20,418 nucleotides of DNA from Halobacteriales archaeon (GTDB taxonomy: Archaea; Halobacteriota; Halobacteria; Halorutilales; JAHENH01): contig JAHENH010000144.1 of NCBI GenBank assembly GCA_018609935.1, positions 1-20,418 of the forward strand, read 5' to 3'. The notes beneath the pieces were generated by a model. That model saw only the letters and a program-made list of their open reading frames with translations, did no database searches and was not told where the DNA came from. Both the position numbers and the translations under genes were made by a program. Positions 1-7,770 of this stretch are shown here, in pieces (position 1 is the first letter of the stretch; the number at the start of each line of letters is the position of its first letter).

Positions 1-312
1 AAAATGAAAGTCAGTCTTGGAGAAAAATACCTACAGGTGTAGAAATAATTGAATGTCATAGTGCTGTTGATGAGTTAATGATTACGGGAGAATCACGTTC
101 AGTAGACAAAAAACAAGGGAATGAAGTCATAGGTCTACCATAAACAAAAATGTGTATTAGTAGTTGAAGCGAAAACGGTTGGAGATGATACTGCTATACG
201 CCAAATAGCCAAAACTGTTAAAGAGGGTCAGTAACGTAAAGCTAAAATCCAAACTATAGCAGATAGTATTTCGGCTTATTTCGTTCCTTTCATTATTATT
301 AATGCTTTCTCT
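1..312 (+). pseudogene. Remnant of a copper-type (P1B) P-type ATPase, actuator-domain region
   Basis: The forward strand carries fragments of the actuator domain of a heavy-metal P-type ATPase, split over several frames. In order I read a GEK/IPTG segment, then DELMITGES near 69-95 (the TGES motif that catalyses dephosphorylation in this family), then VDKK and EVIG, a stop at 141-143, and in another frame LVVEAKTVGDDTAIRQIAKT from about 157. A second stop lies at 232-234, followed by RKAKIQ..AD.IS.YFVPF. This order matches the CopA-like domain up to the next membrane helix. The catalytic DKTG aspartate and ATP-binding domain are not present downstream, so the gene is truncated on the right; the left end runs off the window. 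Several independent lesions make it a pseudogene. The metal is inferred from family likeness only. Confidence 0.85.
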
Positions 313-640
313 AACTGTGGGTTGTAAGAGAGCATATAAGACTCCTTTCTTTAGAGAGGGGATAATGGACTTCCTTACAGTTTTAGGGTTTGTAGTCCAT
401 ATATTGCGTCGGGTTTTCGGTAAATCCGGGATAAGGGGTTTCCGCTGGAAGCAGGGGTGTCTGTGTCAATGCCCTGAACTACGTAGCCATATGGCCCGAC
501 CTTCTATATGTGATAAGTTGGTGAGGGGACAAGAACTTCTCCATTGCTTCCGTATATGTAGGGGGATTGGTGGCCCCCTCCCTACTGGAACCCACACCAT
601 TTACAGCAGAGAGGATGTCACTGATATTTGTTGTAAATCT
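313..640. other. GC-richer block without an assignable gene
   Basis: This stretch is clearly richer in G and C than its surroundings. One open frame of 118 codons (302-658, forward) crosses it, but the translation is arginine- and cysteine-rich with no domain I recognise, and it overlaps the 3' end of the CDGSH gene. A stable hairpin can be drawn: 558-565 (gtaggggg) pairs with 578-585 (ctccctac, one G-U). It could be a decayed insertion sequence, a continuation of the ATPase ruin, or a structured RNA; I cannot choose between them. Confidence 0.3.
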
Positions 641-1321
641 TTATTGTGTGTTACTTAATTTAGCTGAAAAATCTGGTTCATTGTGGGTTCCATCACAAAG
701 AGGTTTGTTTTCTGACCCTCCACATCTACAAAACGCTGCGCTATCACTGTAAAATACTGAATTATTTTCTTGTCCTTTTATTTCAAAACTTCCTTCTAAT
801 ATATATGGTCCTCTCTCTCTTGTTTTTATCTCTAAAGACTCCTTTTCATTCGTTTCTATTTTTTTGTTTTCAAATTGTTCTTCTTCTTCAATAGTAGATT
901 CTGCAATGAAATCCGAATCTTGGTGGCTGTTATCACATAGAGGTTTGTTATCAGACATTCCACAACGACAAAGAGCCATACGGGTATCCTCTAATAGAAT
1001 CTCTTCTTCACTATCTAAAAGCTTAATATTACCCTTTAAGTATAAGGGTCCATTTTTACCAACTGTTATAATGTTTTTATCTGGTATAGATTCCGATGGT
1101 CCTCCATCTTTTCTTTGATATTTTAAAGCTCCTGTCGGGCATTTCTCAACTACAGATACAATCTCTTCTTTATCACCTTTATCTGGCTCAACCCAAGGTG
1201 TTTTATCTGTATCAAATACTTCAGGAAAACCTTTAACACATTCACCGGAATGTATACATCTCTGTGAATCCCAAGTTATATCTATATCTTCACCAGAATA
1301 CGTGTTGATATTTTGCTCCAT
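641..1321 (-). CDS. Iron-sulfur protein: divergent 4Fe-4S domain plus two CDGSH domains
   Basis: The 226-residue protein has three metal-binding parts. Residues 15-68 form a divergent Fer4-type domain with Cys22, Cys28 and Cys61 (RCIHSGEC and KCPTGAL). Two CDGSH-type domains follow, each with the C-x-C-x8-C-x3-H ligand set for a 2Fe-2S cluster: Cys118, Cys120, Cys129, His133, and Cys198, Cys200, Cys209, His213. Each is preceded by a GP.Y/L..G strand, and the two look like an internal duplication. No signal peptide or membrane segment is visible, so it is probably cytoplasmic. Such proteins are thought to take part in electron transfer or cluster handling; no specific reaction can be read here. 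The start has a TATA-like box 25 bases upstream and no ribosome-binding site, fitting a leaderless message. The gene is intact, unlike its left neighbour. Confidence 0.93.
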   Translation of the reverse strand: MEQNINTYSGEDIDITWDSQRCIHSGECVKGFPEVFDTDKTPWVEPDKGDKEEIVSVVEKCPTGALKYQRKDGGPSESIPDKNIITVGKNGPLYLKGNIKLLDSEEEILLEDTRMALCRCGMSDNKPLCDNSHQDSDFIAESTIEEEEQFENKKIETNEKESLEIKTRERGPYILEGSFEIKGQENNSVFYSDSAAFCRCGGSENKPLCDGTHNEPDFSAKLSNTQ

Positions 1322-1340
1322 ACAACTAAATATTAAAACG

Positions 1341-1351
1341 TAAAATATATA
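1341..1351 (-). promoter_or_regulatory. TATA-like box for the CDGSH gene
   Basis: On the minus strand this reads TATATATTTTA, centred about 25 bases before the ATG at 1321. That spacing suits an archaeal TATA box driving a leaderless transcript that begins at the start codon. Confidence 0.5.
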
Positions 1352-1606
1352 ATAATTTGGGACAAAATTAAAAAAATATAATAAATATAGAAAAAACTTA
1401 AAATAAAAATATAATTTTGTATATATAACGAAATTCTTAAACTAAAAAAAATTTAAAATACGTTACTTATTTTTATCAACCACTATATTAATTAAAAAAA
1501 TATAATTCTTAATTTTATCATTTTAGTCAAATAGTTTTCAACATTATCCTCTATTTATATCATATACCTGTTATACTACAAAAACAGACTATATTTTAAC
1601 ATATGT

Positions 1607-1669
1607 GGGTTCGTAAAGTAGTGGTAAGTCCCCTTCTTAACCTAGTTAGATAGGGGGTACAACGAACTC
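1607..1669. repeat. Imperfect two-level inverted repeat (possible structured RNA or element end)
   Basis: An outer stem pairs 1607-1614 (gggttcgt) with 1662-1669 (acgaactc, one G-U). Inside it an inner hairpin pairs 1630-1634 (cccct) with 1652-1656 (agggg), topped by ttaac/gttag around a three-base loop. It lies in the 460-base AT-rich gap 1322-1781, which otherwise holds only the promoter of the CDGSH gene and no coding signal. It has no T-arm, so it is not a tRNA. It could be a small RNA, a transcription terminator, or the subterminal hairpin of a lost IS200/IS605-type element. Confidence 0.45.
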
Positions 1670-1781
1670 TTATTACATTACATTTTTATGTATAAGACGA
1701 TAGAAAACAACTGAAGGTTGGAGTAAAGGTATACACACTAATATCTAGGTAGATAAAGGTATGTATTCCATTTTGTTTTGT

Positions 1782-2270
1782 TTATTTTTCTGATTTGGGT
1801 CTTTCACTATTTTTTTCTTTTTTTATTTCTTCTATTATTGTATTATAAAGTTTTGGTTGAAGATCTCCTTTTAATGAATTTATTAAGTCTCCTACTTTAT
1901 AGTAGGTTTTTGTTTCGTTAGTTTTTTGTGTTGTTGGGAAAACAAATTTTAGTATTTCTTCTTTATATATGGCTATCGATATTGTTGGAAAGATTATTTC
2001 TATATATCTTTCATTTGTAAAATCATTTTCTACTGTTTTCTTTTTAAATCCTGGACGTAGGTCTAGATTGTTTTTTTCTGCCCAATCACTGTATTGATTA
2101 AATTTTTTTATTGGCTTCCAATGTCTAGAGTTTGATACCTTAACGCGTTTGGGCCAGACATTTATTTCTAGGTTAAGATTATCTATTGTGTGATTTTTTA
2201 GTTCTTTCTTTATCTTTTTTCTTAGCTTTATTTCTTCCGGTCTAGTAAACATTTCAATACTAAAATCCAT
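1782..2270 (-). CDS. Conserved hypothetical protein resembling a haloarchaeal HTH-annotated family
   Basis: This 162-residue soluble protein has no membrane segment. Its layout resembles a family common in haloarchaea, often annotated as HTH-domain protein: an N-terminal lysine-rich helix (13-27), a strand with VWPKRVKVS (38-46), a helix with F..YSDWAEKNNLDLRPGF (57-74), a segment with ERYIEIIFP..SIAIYKE (87-104), and a tail with TYYKVGDLINSL. I recall this pattern from memory rather than from a search, so the family call is tentative and the function is unknown. The C-terminal 20 residues are charged and probably disordered. A GGGG run seven bases before the ATG could act as a weak ribosome-binding site; AT-rich TATA-like sequence lies further upstream at about 2297-2310. 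No operon partner is evident. Confidence 0.8.
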   Translation of the reverse strand: MDFSIEMFTRPEEIKLRKKIKKELKNHTIDNLNLEINVWPKRVKVSNSRHWKPIKKFNQYSDWAEKNNLDLRPGFKKKTVENDFTNERYIEIIFPTISIAIYKEEILKFVFPTTQKTNETKTYYKVGDLINSLKGDLQPKLYNTIIEEIKKEKNSERPKSEK

Positions 2271-2547
2271 TTTTAACCCCTTCTACTTAATATGTATTTC
2301 ATATACTATTTTTTAATATTTTTCTAAGTATTTAAATTTTTGTCAAAATATAAAATTAAAAATGTATTTAATATTCAATATATTTTCTATAAATATCTAT
2401 TTTACAAAAAAATAAAATATAGAATAAAAATTTTCATATTATAAATATTCGAAGGATAAACACTATTTATCTTTACTAATTTCTCTTATTAACTCTTCCT
2501 CTATAAATTCAAAATATACAGAAAATATACAGTATTCTATAAAAACT

Positions 2548-2760
2548 ATGAAAGTACTTGTACTTTATGATATACCATAAGAGTCTAGGAGAGCACTTGA
2601 GTTTTCTTTACGTATATACGAAGACGATAAAATAATAGTTTTATACGTTATCAATTCTATTGGAAAAGGAGGAAAGTTTAAATAAGAAATATTCATAAAA
2701 CCAATAAAACAAATAGAAGGAAGAGGGCGAATAGAAAAAGTACACTAACAAGTCAAAAAG
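2548..2760 (+). pseudogene. Universal stress protein (UspA-like) remnant
   Basis: From the ATG at 2548 the frame reads MKVLVLYDIP, a stop (TAA at 2578-2580), then ESRRALEFSLRIYED and IIVLYVINSIGKGGK, followed by further stops. This is the first strand-helix-strand unit of the universal stress protein fold: a start strand ending in an aspartate, a helix with RALEFSL, and a second strand ending VLYVI. The later nucleotide-binding G-2x-G-9x-G segment is not recognisable. Three in-frame stops within about 70 codons mark it as a pseudogene. The gap before it, 2271-2547, is AT-rich and shows no coding signal. Family identification is good for the N-terminal half only. Confidence 0.72.
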
Positions 2761-2761
2761 A

Positions 2762-3021
2762 TAGTAGGAGAAGAAAACACCCAACAGAAAGAACAACCCA
2801 CAACAGACTCCTAGAACTTGAAGAAAAAGGGAAAGTAAAAAGAGAAAAAATAGGAGGCAGCTACATGTGAACTCTACTAAAAAATAATAGAACAAAAAAT
2901 ACTACAAAAACTAAAGAAAATAGAAGTAATGGCACTACAAAAACTGCCAGAAGAAATAAACGAACCAGAAGAAAAAGTACAGCAAAAACTAAGAGAACTA
3001 GAAAAACAAGACAAAGTATAA
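2762..3021 (+). pseudogene. Winged-helix DNA-binding protein fragments
   Basis: In one frame from about 2778 the translation contains PTERTTHNRLLELEEKGKV followed by KREKIGGSYM and then a stop at the position where winged-helix proteins usually have a tryptophan. This is a recognition helix followed by a wing. In another frame, from 2884, a second similar unit reads QKLPEEINEPEEKVQQKLRE then LEKQDKV, ending at 3019-3021. Together they look like two winged-helix units of one transcription regulator, or pieces of two. The frame change and internal stop make it non-functional. It follows directly on the stress-protein remnant. The 84-codon hydrophobic frame on the opposite strand (2641-2895) is a shadow of this sequence. 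Confidence 0.6.
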
Positions 3022-3099
3022 GACATATCTACGTAAATCACAAACATATATATGATAAATAAATAATATATAAGAGTTAAATAATTAGATTAAGTTAAG

Positions 3100-3235
3100 G
3101 TGGGAGATGTCTTTCATATACGTTTCTTCTATGTCCTACAGCAAATATCCATACTTTATCTTTAACTCTACGTTGAATGTCTTGTTCTAAAGATTCTAAT
3201 GTTCTCTGTCCACTCGGTGTGAGCCTTACCTCCCC
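3100..3235 (-). pseudogene. RelE-family toxin remnant with internal deletion
   Basis: Reading the minus strand, the sequence gives RLTPSGQRTLESLEQDIQRR then VKDKVW, typical of the N-terminal helices of RelE/ParE toxins, and joins directly to FAVGHRRNVYER, which matches the conserved C-terminal strand of the same family. The central beta-sheet (about 35 residues) is missing, so an internal deletion has removed the catalytic core region. The antitoxin fragment lies immediately upstream on the same strand, the usual gene order. The protein would have been an mRNA-cleaving toxin; the present fragment cannot be active. Confidence 0.7.
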
Positions 3236-3335
3236 CTATCTAGTGTTCTAACTCTTCAAGTGTAGTATAGTTACCTTCTTGCTTCTGTTTCTGTCCTTCT
3301 TTTTGGTAGTCGTAGATTGATTTTCACCATCTCTG
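3236..3335 (-). pseudogene. RelB-type antitoxin remnant
   Basis: Just upstream of the toxin remnant, minus-strand reading gives MVKINLRLPK in one frame and NYTTLEELEH in another, followed by a stop. The latter resembles the C-terminal toxin-binding tail of archaeal RelB-like antitoxins, which commonly end in a Y.[TS]LEEL segment just before the toxin gene. The frame change and loss of most of the protein show decay. The assignment rests largely on its position next to the RelE-like fragment. Confidence 0.5.
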
Positions 3336-3413
3336 TTTCTTTCTCCTTAGCACCCTTATAATATATATACATAAGTACTACAAAAGCATTTATCCTAAAA
3401 CATATAGTTATAC

Positions 3414-3527
3414 TCATGGCTTAACCATTTCACCAGTATTTTCTCGGAATACTCGGGTTTCGTATAGTAGTCTTTCATCTTCTATAGATCCTACGAATGT
3501 AAAAGAATTCTTAAGGTAAAAAAACCT
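3414..3527 (-). pseudogene. Unidentified coding fragment
   Basis: A short minus-strand frame of about 37 codons ends in a TGA at 3414-3416 and reads GSIEDERLLYETRVFREN then TGEMVKP. Its composition looks like a real protein, unlike the flanking frames, but it has no start codon and is bounded upstream by a stop. I recognise no family. It lies beside other gene ruins, so a truncated gene end is the simplest view. Confidence 0.3.
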
Positions 3528-3541
3528 ATTTTTATGAAATT

Positions 3542-3551
3542 AAATATATTA
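3542..3551 (+). promoter_or_regulatory. TATA-like box for the triple-PAS kinase
   Basis: The sequence AAATATATTA is centred about 29 bases before the ATG at 3576, with no Shine-Dalgarno sequence between, consistent with a leaderless archaeal transcript. Confidence 0.45.
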
Positions 3552-3575
3552 AACTAATTATTTAAACAATAAAAT

Positions 3576-5384
3576 ATGGAATTTGAAAATAAGATAGGTT
3601 TACTTGAAGATTCTATTGATACCTTAGATGATTTGTTTTATGTCTTTGATAAAAATGGAAATTTTTTAGATTGGAATAAAACAGTACAAGAAGTTACTGG
3701 ATATACAGAAAAAGAAATAAGGTCTATGTCTCCAAGTGATTTCTTTGAAGGAAAAGACAGAGAAAAAATCAGAAATGCAGTAGAGAAAACCATTGAAACT
3801 GGAAAATCAAGAACAGAAGCAAAACTAAAAACGAAAAATGGAAGAAAAATACCCTACGAATTCAAAACATCCCAGCTTAAAACCGAAAACATAAACGGAA
3901 TCTGTGGAATAGGTAGAAACCTAACAGAACGAAAAAAAAGAGAACAAGAACTAAAAGAAAAAACCGAAAAATATTCTACTCTTGTAGACCAAAGCTACGA
4001 TGGAATAATCGTAATACAGAACAAAAAATTTGTTTTTGTAAATTCTAAGTTTAGAGAAATAACTGGATATAGTAAAGAAGAACTCTTAGGAACGAAATTT
4101 AATAAGCTAATACATCCAGACGATAGGGAAAAAGTAAAAAAACGTTATAGAGACAGAATAGAGGGGAAAAATCCACCAAAACGATACGAAGTAAAAATGA
4201 TCAACAAAGAAGGACAAGAAAAAATCATAGACTTTAGCGTTTCTAGAATAGAATTTAAGGGACAGCCTGCAATAATGGCAAACCTAAGAGACATAACAAA
4301 AAGAAAAAAATATGAACAGGATTTGAAGAATAAAAATAATTTATTAAGGTCTATTTTAGAGACAAGTATTGATGGAATATTAGTTGTGGATAAAGACAGA
4401 GAAATCATAACACACAATAGTTGTTTTGTCGAGATGTTTGATATACCAGATAAAATAATAAATAAAAAGGAAGATGAAAAAGCACTAGATTGGGTTTTAG
4501 AAAATAAACTAGAAAACCCTGACCAATTTATAGATCTGGTAGAATACCTATATAGAAACCCAAAAGAAGATAGCAGAGATAAAATATATCTAAACGATGG
4601 ACGTGTTTTTGACAGATATAGTAGCCCAATACAAACAGATGAAGGCAAATACCTTGGTAGAACCTGGTTTTTTAGAGATATAACAGAACAAGAAGAATAT
4701 GAACAAGATCTACAGGAAAAAACAGACCAACTAGACATACTAAACCGGATAATAAGACATGACATCCGAAATGATATGAACGTAATAGATCTATACCTAG
4801 AAAATCTACTTGAAGAATGTAAAGACAAGAAGGATCAGAAAGTAATCAGTGACCTAGAAAAGATACAGGATAGAAGCCAGCATGTAACAGAACTAACAAA
4901 GACTAGTCGTGATATCGCAGAAACAATAGCTACAGACAAACAAAAAACCATTTCTGTAGATCTTAAAGAAGCTCTAAAAGAACAAATAGAAGACACAAAA
5001 CAAATCTATCCAGATGCCGAAATTGAAGCTAAAACAGATATTCCAGATATAAAAATAAAAGCAGATGAAATGCTAGCATCAGTTTTCAGAAACATACTAT
5101 TTAATGCAATACAACACAACGATAAACAAACACCAAAAATCGAAATATCTACCAAACAAGATAAAAATACAGTAACAATATCTATATCTGATAATGGTCC
5201 AGGAATACCAGACGACCTAAAACAAAAAGTGTTCGGCAAAGAAGAAAAATCTATGGATAGTACTGGAACAGGAATAGGACTATACCTAGTAGAAAAAATA
5301 GTAGACAGCTATAATGGAGATGTATGGATTGAAGGCAACAAACCAGAGGGCTGTATATTTAAGGTAGAGCTACAAAAAGTTTAG
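3576..5384 (+). CDS. Triple-PAS sensor histidine kinase
   Basis: This 602-residue protein lacks any transmembrane helix, so it is a cytoplasmic sensor. Three PAS domains run at about residues 8-118 (FDKNGNFLDWN, TGYTEKEI), 130-245 (ITGYSKEELLG, HPDDREKV) and 255-375, each ending in a coiled linker. The dimerisation/phosphoacceptor helix carries RHDIRND with His395. The ATPase domain has the N box with Asn510 (NILFNAIQHND), the G1 box with Asp539 (DNGPGIPDD) and the G2 box (GTGIGLYLVEKI). All catalytic motifs are intact. It autophosphorylates on histidine and would pass phosphate to a response regulator, but none is encoded nearby. The signal is unknown: PAS domains can bind haem, flavin or small ligands, and no ligand residues can be assigned here. 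The gene is monocistronic, with a TATA box upstream and a T-rich tract downstream. Confidence 0.95.
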   Translation: MEFENKIGLLEDSIDTLDDLFYVFDKNGNFLDWNKTVQEVTGYTEKEIRSMSPSDFFEGKDREKIRNAVEKTIETGKSRTEAKLKTKNGRKIPYEFKTSQLKTENINGICGIGRNLTERKKREQELKEKTEKYSTLVDQSYDGIIVIQNKKFVFVNSKFREITGYSKEELLGTKFNKLIHPDDREKVKKRYRDRIEGKNPPKRYEVKMINKEGQEKIIDFSVSRIEFKGQPAIMANLRDITKRKKYEQDLKNKNNLLRSILETSIDGILVVDKDREIITHNSCFVEMFDIPDKIINKKEDEKALDWVLENKLENPDQFIDLVEYLYRNPKEDSRDKIYLNDGRVFDRYSSPIQTDEGKYLGRTWFFRDITEQEEYEQDLQEKTDQLDILNRIIRHDIRNDMNVIDLYLENLLEECKDKKDQKVISDLEKIQDRSQHVTELTKTSRDIAETIATDKQKTISVDLKEALKEQIEDTKQIYPDAEIEAKTDIPDIKIKADEMLASVFRNILFNAIQHNDKQTPKIEISTKQDKNTVTISISDNGPGIPDDLKQKVFGKEEKSMDSTGTGIGLYLVEKIVDSYNGDVWIEGNKPEGCIFKVELQKV

Positions 5385-5407
5385 ATATCAGTATATGAAC
5401 TATATAT

Positions 5408-5428
5408 CTTTTTTATTTTATTTTTTTG
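5408..5428 (+). terminator. T-rich transcription terminator
   Basis: A tract of almost pure T with a few A bases begins about 24 bases after the kinase stop codon. Poly-T tracts without a required hairpin end transcription in archaea, so this is a plausible terminator. Confidence 0.4.
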
Positions 5429-5549
5429 TGGATATAAGAATAATAAATATATTATCTATTTCTAAAAAATAGTGAATAGTTAAATTGTGGATATATAAAA
5501 AATGGTATAAATTTTATAAGCTTTGACTTCTATCTATATAACCTATTGT

Positions 5550-6349
5550 ATGGATCTTGATCCATTTTTCTAGACAATATAGAAAAGCCAGACTCACCTC
5601 TAGATGATCTTTTGGATAAAGCAAAAGAAAACGTGGAAGATAAAATACGGCAAAGAGACTATACTCCCGATACAGATTCAGATTTAAAAAAATTAATAGA
5701 CAAATCTCTATATACGTATTATCACAGGTTTCAAATTGAAAATCCGAGGTATGGGTTTATACTTCAGAATCCGGGAACACTAAAAAATAGACACGAAATA
5801 AAAGACCTAGATAATACGGAAACTCTACAGGAGAGAATAAGTATATATTAAAAGTATGGTAGTGATTGGCTAGAAAAAAACAACCATTTTTCTAGAAAAT
5901 TCTTCAAAATACTACATAAAAATAACTTAATACATTGTAGATCACTGAAGGGATACATAAAACATAGATTCTATCTGGATTTCTATATGACAGACTTAAT
6001 AAAATATAGAGTAAAAACAAAAAACATAGATGACAAACACTGTAAAGCAGGATTCAAAAACCATCTTAAAAAAGAGTTAGAATATATTGATCCAAAACTA
6101 ATCTTTGTATTTTCATCTAATACATGGGATACAATAAAAGAAAAAATAGATATAGAACCAATAGATGACAAAGTTGATGTTGATAATGTTGCCAGTAACC
6201 ATGGTTATCTATTTAGAACAAACCATACCTCTATAGATACCTACATAATACCTCTAACCCATTTCAGCATGGTATCATACTCAAATACACTAAGAAACTC
6301 ATATTTTGACTACCTGAAAGAAGGAATAAAAACTACAAAAAACAAATAA
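5550..6349 (+). pseudogene. Uracil-DNA glycosylase family-like protein, broken by a frameshift and an internal stop
   Basis: Joined together, the pieces would make a protein of about 266 residues. It starts MDLDPFF at 5550, shifts frame in a T5 run at about 5563-5569 (one more T would restore it), and continues as LDDLLDKAKENVEDKIRQRD and YGFILQNPGT to a TAA at 5849-5851. In exactly the same frame it then carries on SDWLEKNNHFSRKFF, DFYMTDLIKYR, FVFSSNTWDTI and PLTHFSM to 6349. The FILQNPG, TDLIKYR and late H-containing motifs match haloarchaeal proteins annotated as uracil-DNA glycosylase family; base-excision activity is only inferred from that annotation. A TATA-like box lies at about 5514-5521. 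The long open frame after the TAA suggests recent loss, or less likely read-through. Confidence 0.72.
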
Positions 6350-6590
6350 TAAAAACACATTTTTAACCTCTATGTTTTGACGTACACCAATTATAGATTT
6401 CTTTGAATCCTAGCTACTCCATGGATACTTAATTCTAATATTAAGAATCTAAATTATATGTTTTTCTTAAATCATATTCTTTCTGTTGATTTTAGGATTT
6501 AGTATATTTTGGTGTTCTAGAATATTTGTTGAACACGCATCTTATTTAAATGTTTTAAGGAAAATTGTTTGGTTAATATTTAGAATAAGG

Positions 6591-6599
6591 TATTTAAAT
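6591..6599 (+). promoter_or_regulatory. TATA-like box for the gene at 6618
   Basis: TATTTAAAT is centred about 23 bases before the ATG at 6618. The 268-base gap 6350-6617 that contains it has no coding signal; it also has a short imperfect palindrome at 6432-6448. Confidence 0.45.
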
Positions 6600-6617
6600 T
6601 GATGATTTAATTTAGTT

Positions 6618-7259
6618 ATGGGTGATTCTGGTAAAAGAAACACTAAAAAAGCTGTAGATTTGCTTAAAGGTCTTTACCCCACTAAGTATGATAGTAATTT
6701 AATAGAAGGTGGTGAAGATTATATCAGAAAAGCAGTTGAAATTCTTAAAGAAGATAAACTTACTACTATACCGCTTGAGAGAAATTCTCATCTAAAAGAC
6801 TCGGATGTTTTAATTGACCTAATTATGGAAGAAATCATTATTGAAAAGAAAGGAATAAATCCCCATAAACTAAAGATATCCGGACAATATCTTGAAAGAC
6901 AAATACATGATATATTGGATTCTATAAAACATGAAACTGGCCCTGTTACATTATTTCATAAAAAATTAAATGAAAAAATAAAAGAAATAAAAAATAAACA
7001 AAAAAATAACTTCACTATAGTATTTCCTTTAAATATTACAGGATCGAAGCTACCATTAAAATTTTCCATAAATGACACAGAAATAAAAAAATTGGAAAAG
7101 GAAAATGGAATAGAAAATACAGGAAAAATAGCAATTCGCTTACGAGATAATTTGACTGAACTACTTTTCTCTGACATAAATAATACTAAATTCCTAGACA
7201 AATATTTAAAAAATTCTTATTTTCGATATAAACATGTATTTTTAAACTGTTTATATTGA
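6618..7259 (+). CDS. Hypothetical lysine-rich protein
   Basis: I do not recognise this 213-residue protein. It is rich in Lys, Glu and Ile, has no signal peptide or membrane helix, and is probably cytoplasmic. Residues 1-75 are mostly helical, with GEDYIRKAVEILKED; residues 107-132 form a charged helix (KKLNEKIKEIKNKQKN); then comes a strand-rich part beginning FTIVFPLNITGSKLPLKF at about 133-150, which looks like the start of a beta domain. The C-terminal KHVFLNCLY ends abruptly, so the protein may be truncated, but no continuation is visible in other frames downstream. It has its own TATA-like box. The next gene begins about 100 bases later on the same strand with separate AT-rich promoter-like sequence, so joint transcription is uncertain. 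Confidence 0.7.
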   Translation: MGDSGKRNTKKAVDLLKGLYPTKYDSNLIEGGEDYIRKAVEILKEDKLTTIPLERNSHLKDSDVLIDLIMEEIIIEKKGINPHKLKISGQYLERQIHDILDSIKHETGPVTLFHKKLNEKIKEIKNKQKNNFTIVFPLNITGSKLPLKFSINDTEIKKLEKENGIENTGKIAIRLRDNLTELLFSDINNTKFLDKYLKNSYFRYKHVFLNCLY

Positions 7260-7362
7260 TGCTTATCTAAAATATACTAATTTTAGGATTGAAAAACAAT
7301 TCATACCAGTACAAATCCATAAAAATAATTTAATTATTCAATTAATTTTCTAGAAATAAAAC

Positions 7363-7767
7363 GTGAAAATAGAAAGAAGTTCTAGACATCCTACAAGCTG
7401 TATTTTTACAAAAATTAAAGTGGAAGTTTCTAAAGTTAATTCTAAGGAAGCAAAGAAAGCAAGCTTAGCTCCAGCTCAGCAGATAGTTATAAGAGGAGTA
7501 AAAGGCCTTGAAAGACACTTAAAAAAGCAGTTAGTGGGAAGACCCTTTATAAAGGGGAAAAGATTGAGAATAGATCTCCCACTACGTGTAGGATTACTTA
7601 ATAATTCTCTCGAATTGGTTGTTTCTTCTACTAAGCTGGAAGGACCTATTGTAGTTACAGAATCTACTAGAATAAATTGGAAAGAAGAGCCACAATCTAT
7701 AGAGATTAGTAAAAAATTATATAATATAATATCTGAAGTAGATAAGAAGCTTAAAACATATAATTAA
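7363..7767 (+). CDS. Stand-alone Cdc48/VAT N-domain protein without AAA modules
   Basis: This 134-residue protein, with a GTG start, matches the substrate/cofactor-binding N region of archaeal Cdc48 (VAT). Residues 18-35 (KIKVEVSK, KEAKKASLAP) correspond to the end of the Nn subdomain; residues 40-115 (QLVGRPFIKGKRLRI, LELVVSS, EGPIVVTEST, WKEEP) correspond to the Nc subdomain. In full-length Cdc48 two AAA ATPase domains follow; here the protein ends about 27 residues after the KEEP motif with a helical tail. The first part of Nn is missing, so it is shorter than a full N-domain. It may be a real stand-alone adaptor or competitor for Cdc48 partners, or a relic of a duplicated cdc48 gene. The intact frame favours a functional protein. 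It converges on the TrmB gene. Confidence 0.75.
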   Translation: MKIERSSRHPTSCIFTKIKVEVSKVNSKEAKKASLAPAQQIVIRGVKGLERHLKKQLVGRPFIKGKRLRIDLPLRVGLLNNSLELVVSSTKLEGPIVVTESTRINWKEEPQSIEISKKLYNIISEVDKKLKTYN

Positions 7768-7770
7768 TAA

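Noticed and set aside
1607..1669. Possible tRNA, from the ggttcg motif and acceptor-like stem
   Set aside because: No T-arm follows the central hairpin, and the segment is too short with no anticodon loop of the right form.
2641..2895. 84-codon Phe/Leu-rich minus-strand frame that could pass for a membrane protein
   Set aside because: Complement of the purine-rich winged-helix and stress-protein remnants on the plus strand, which have recognisable motifs.
4145..4828. 227-codon minus-strand frame inside the triple-PAS kinase
   Set aside because: Ser/Leu/Phe-rich antisense shadow of a well-supported kinase gene.
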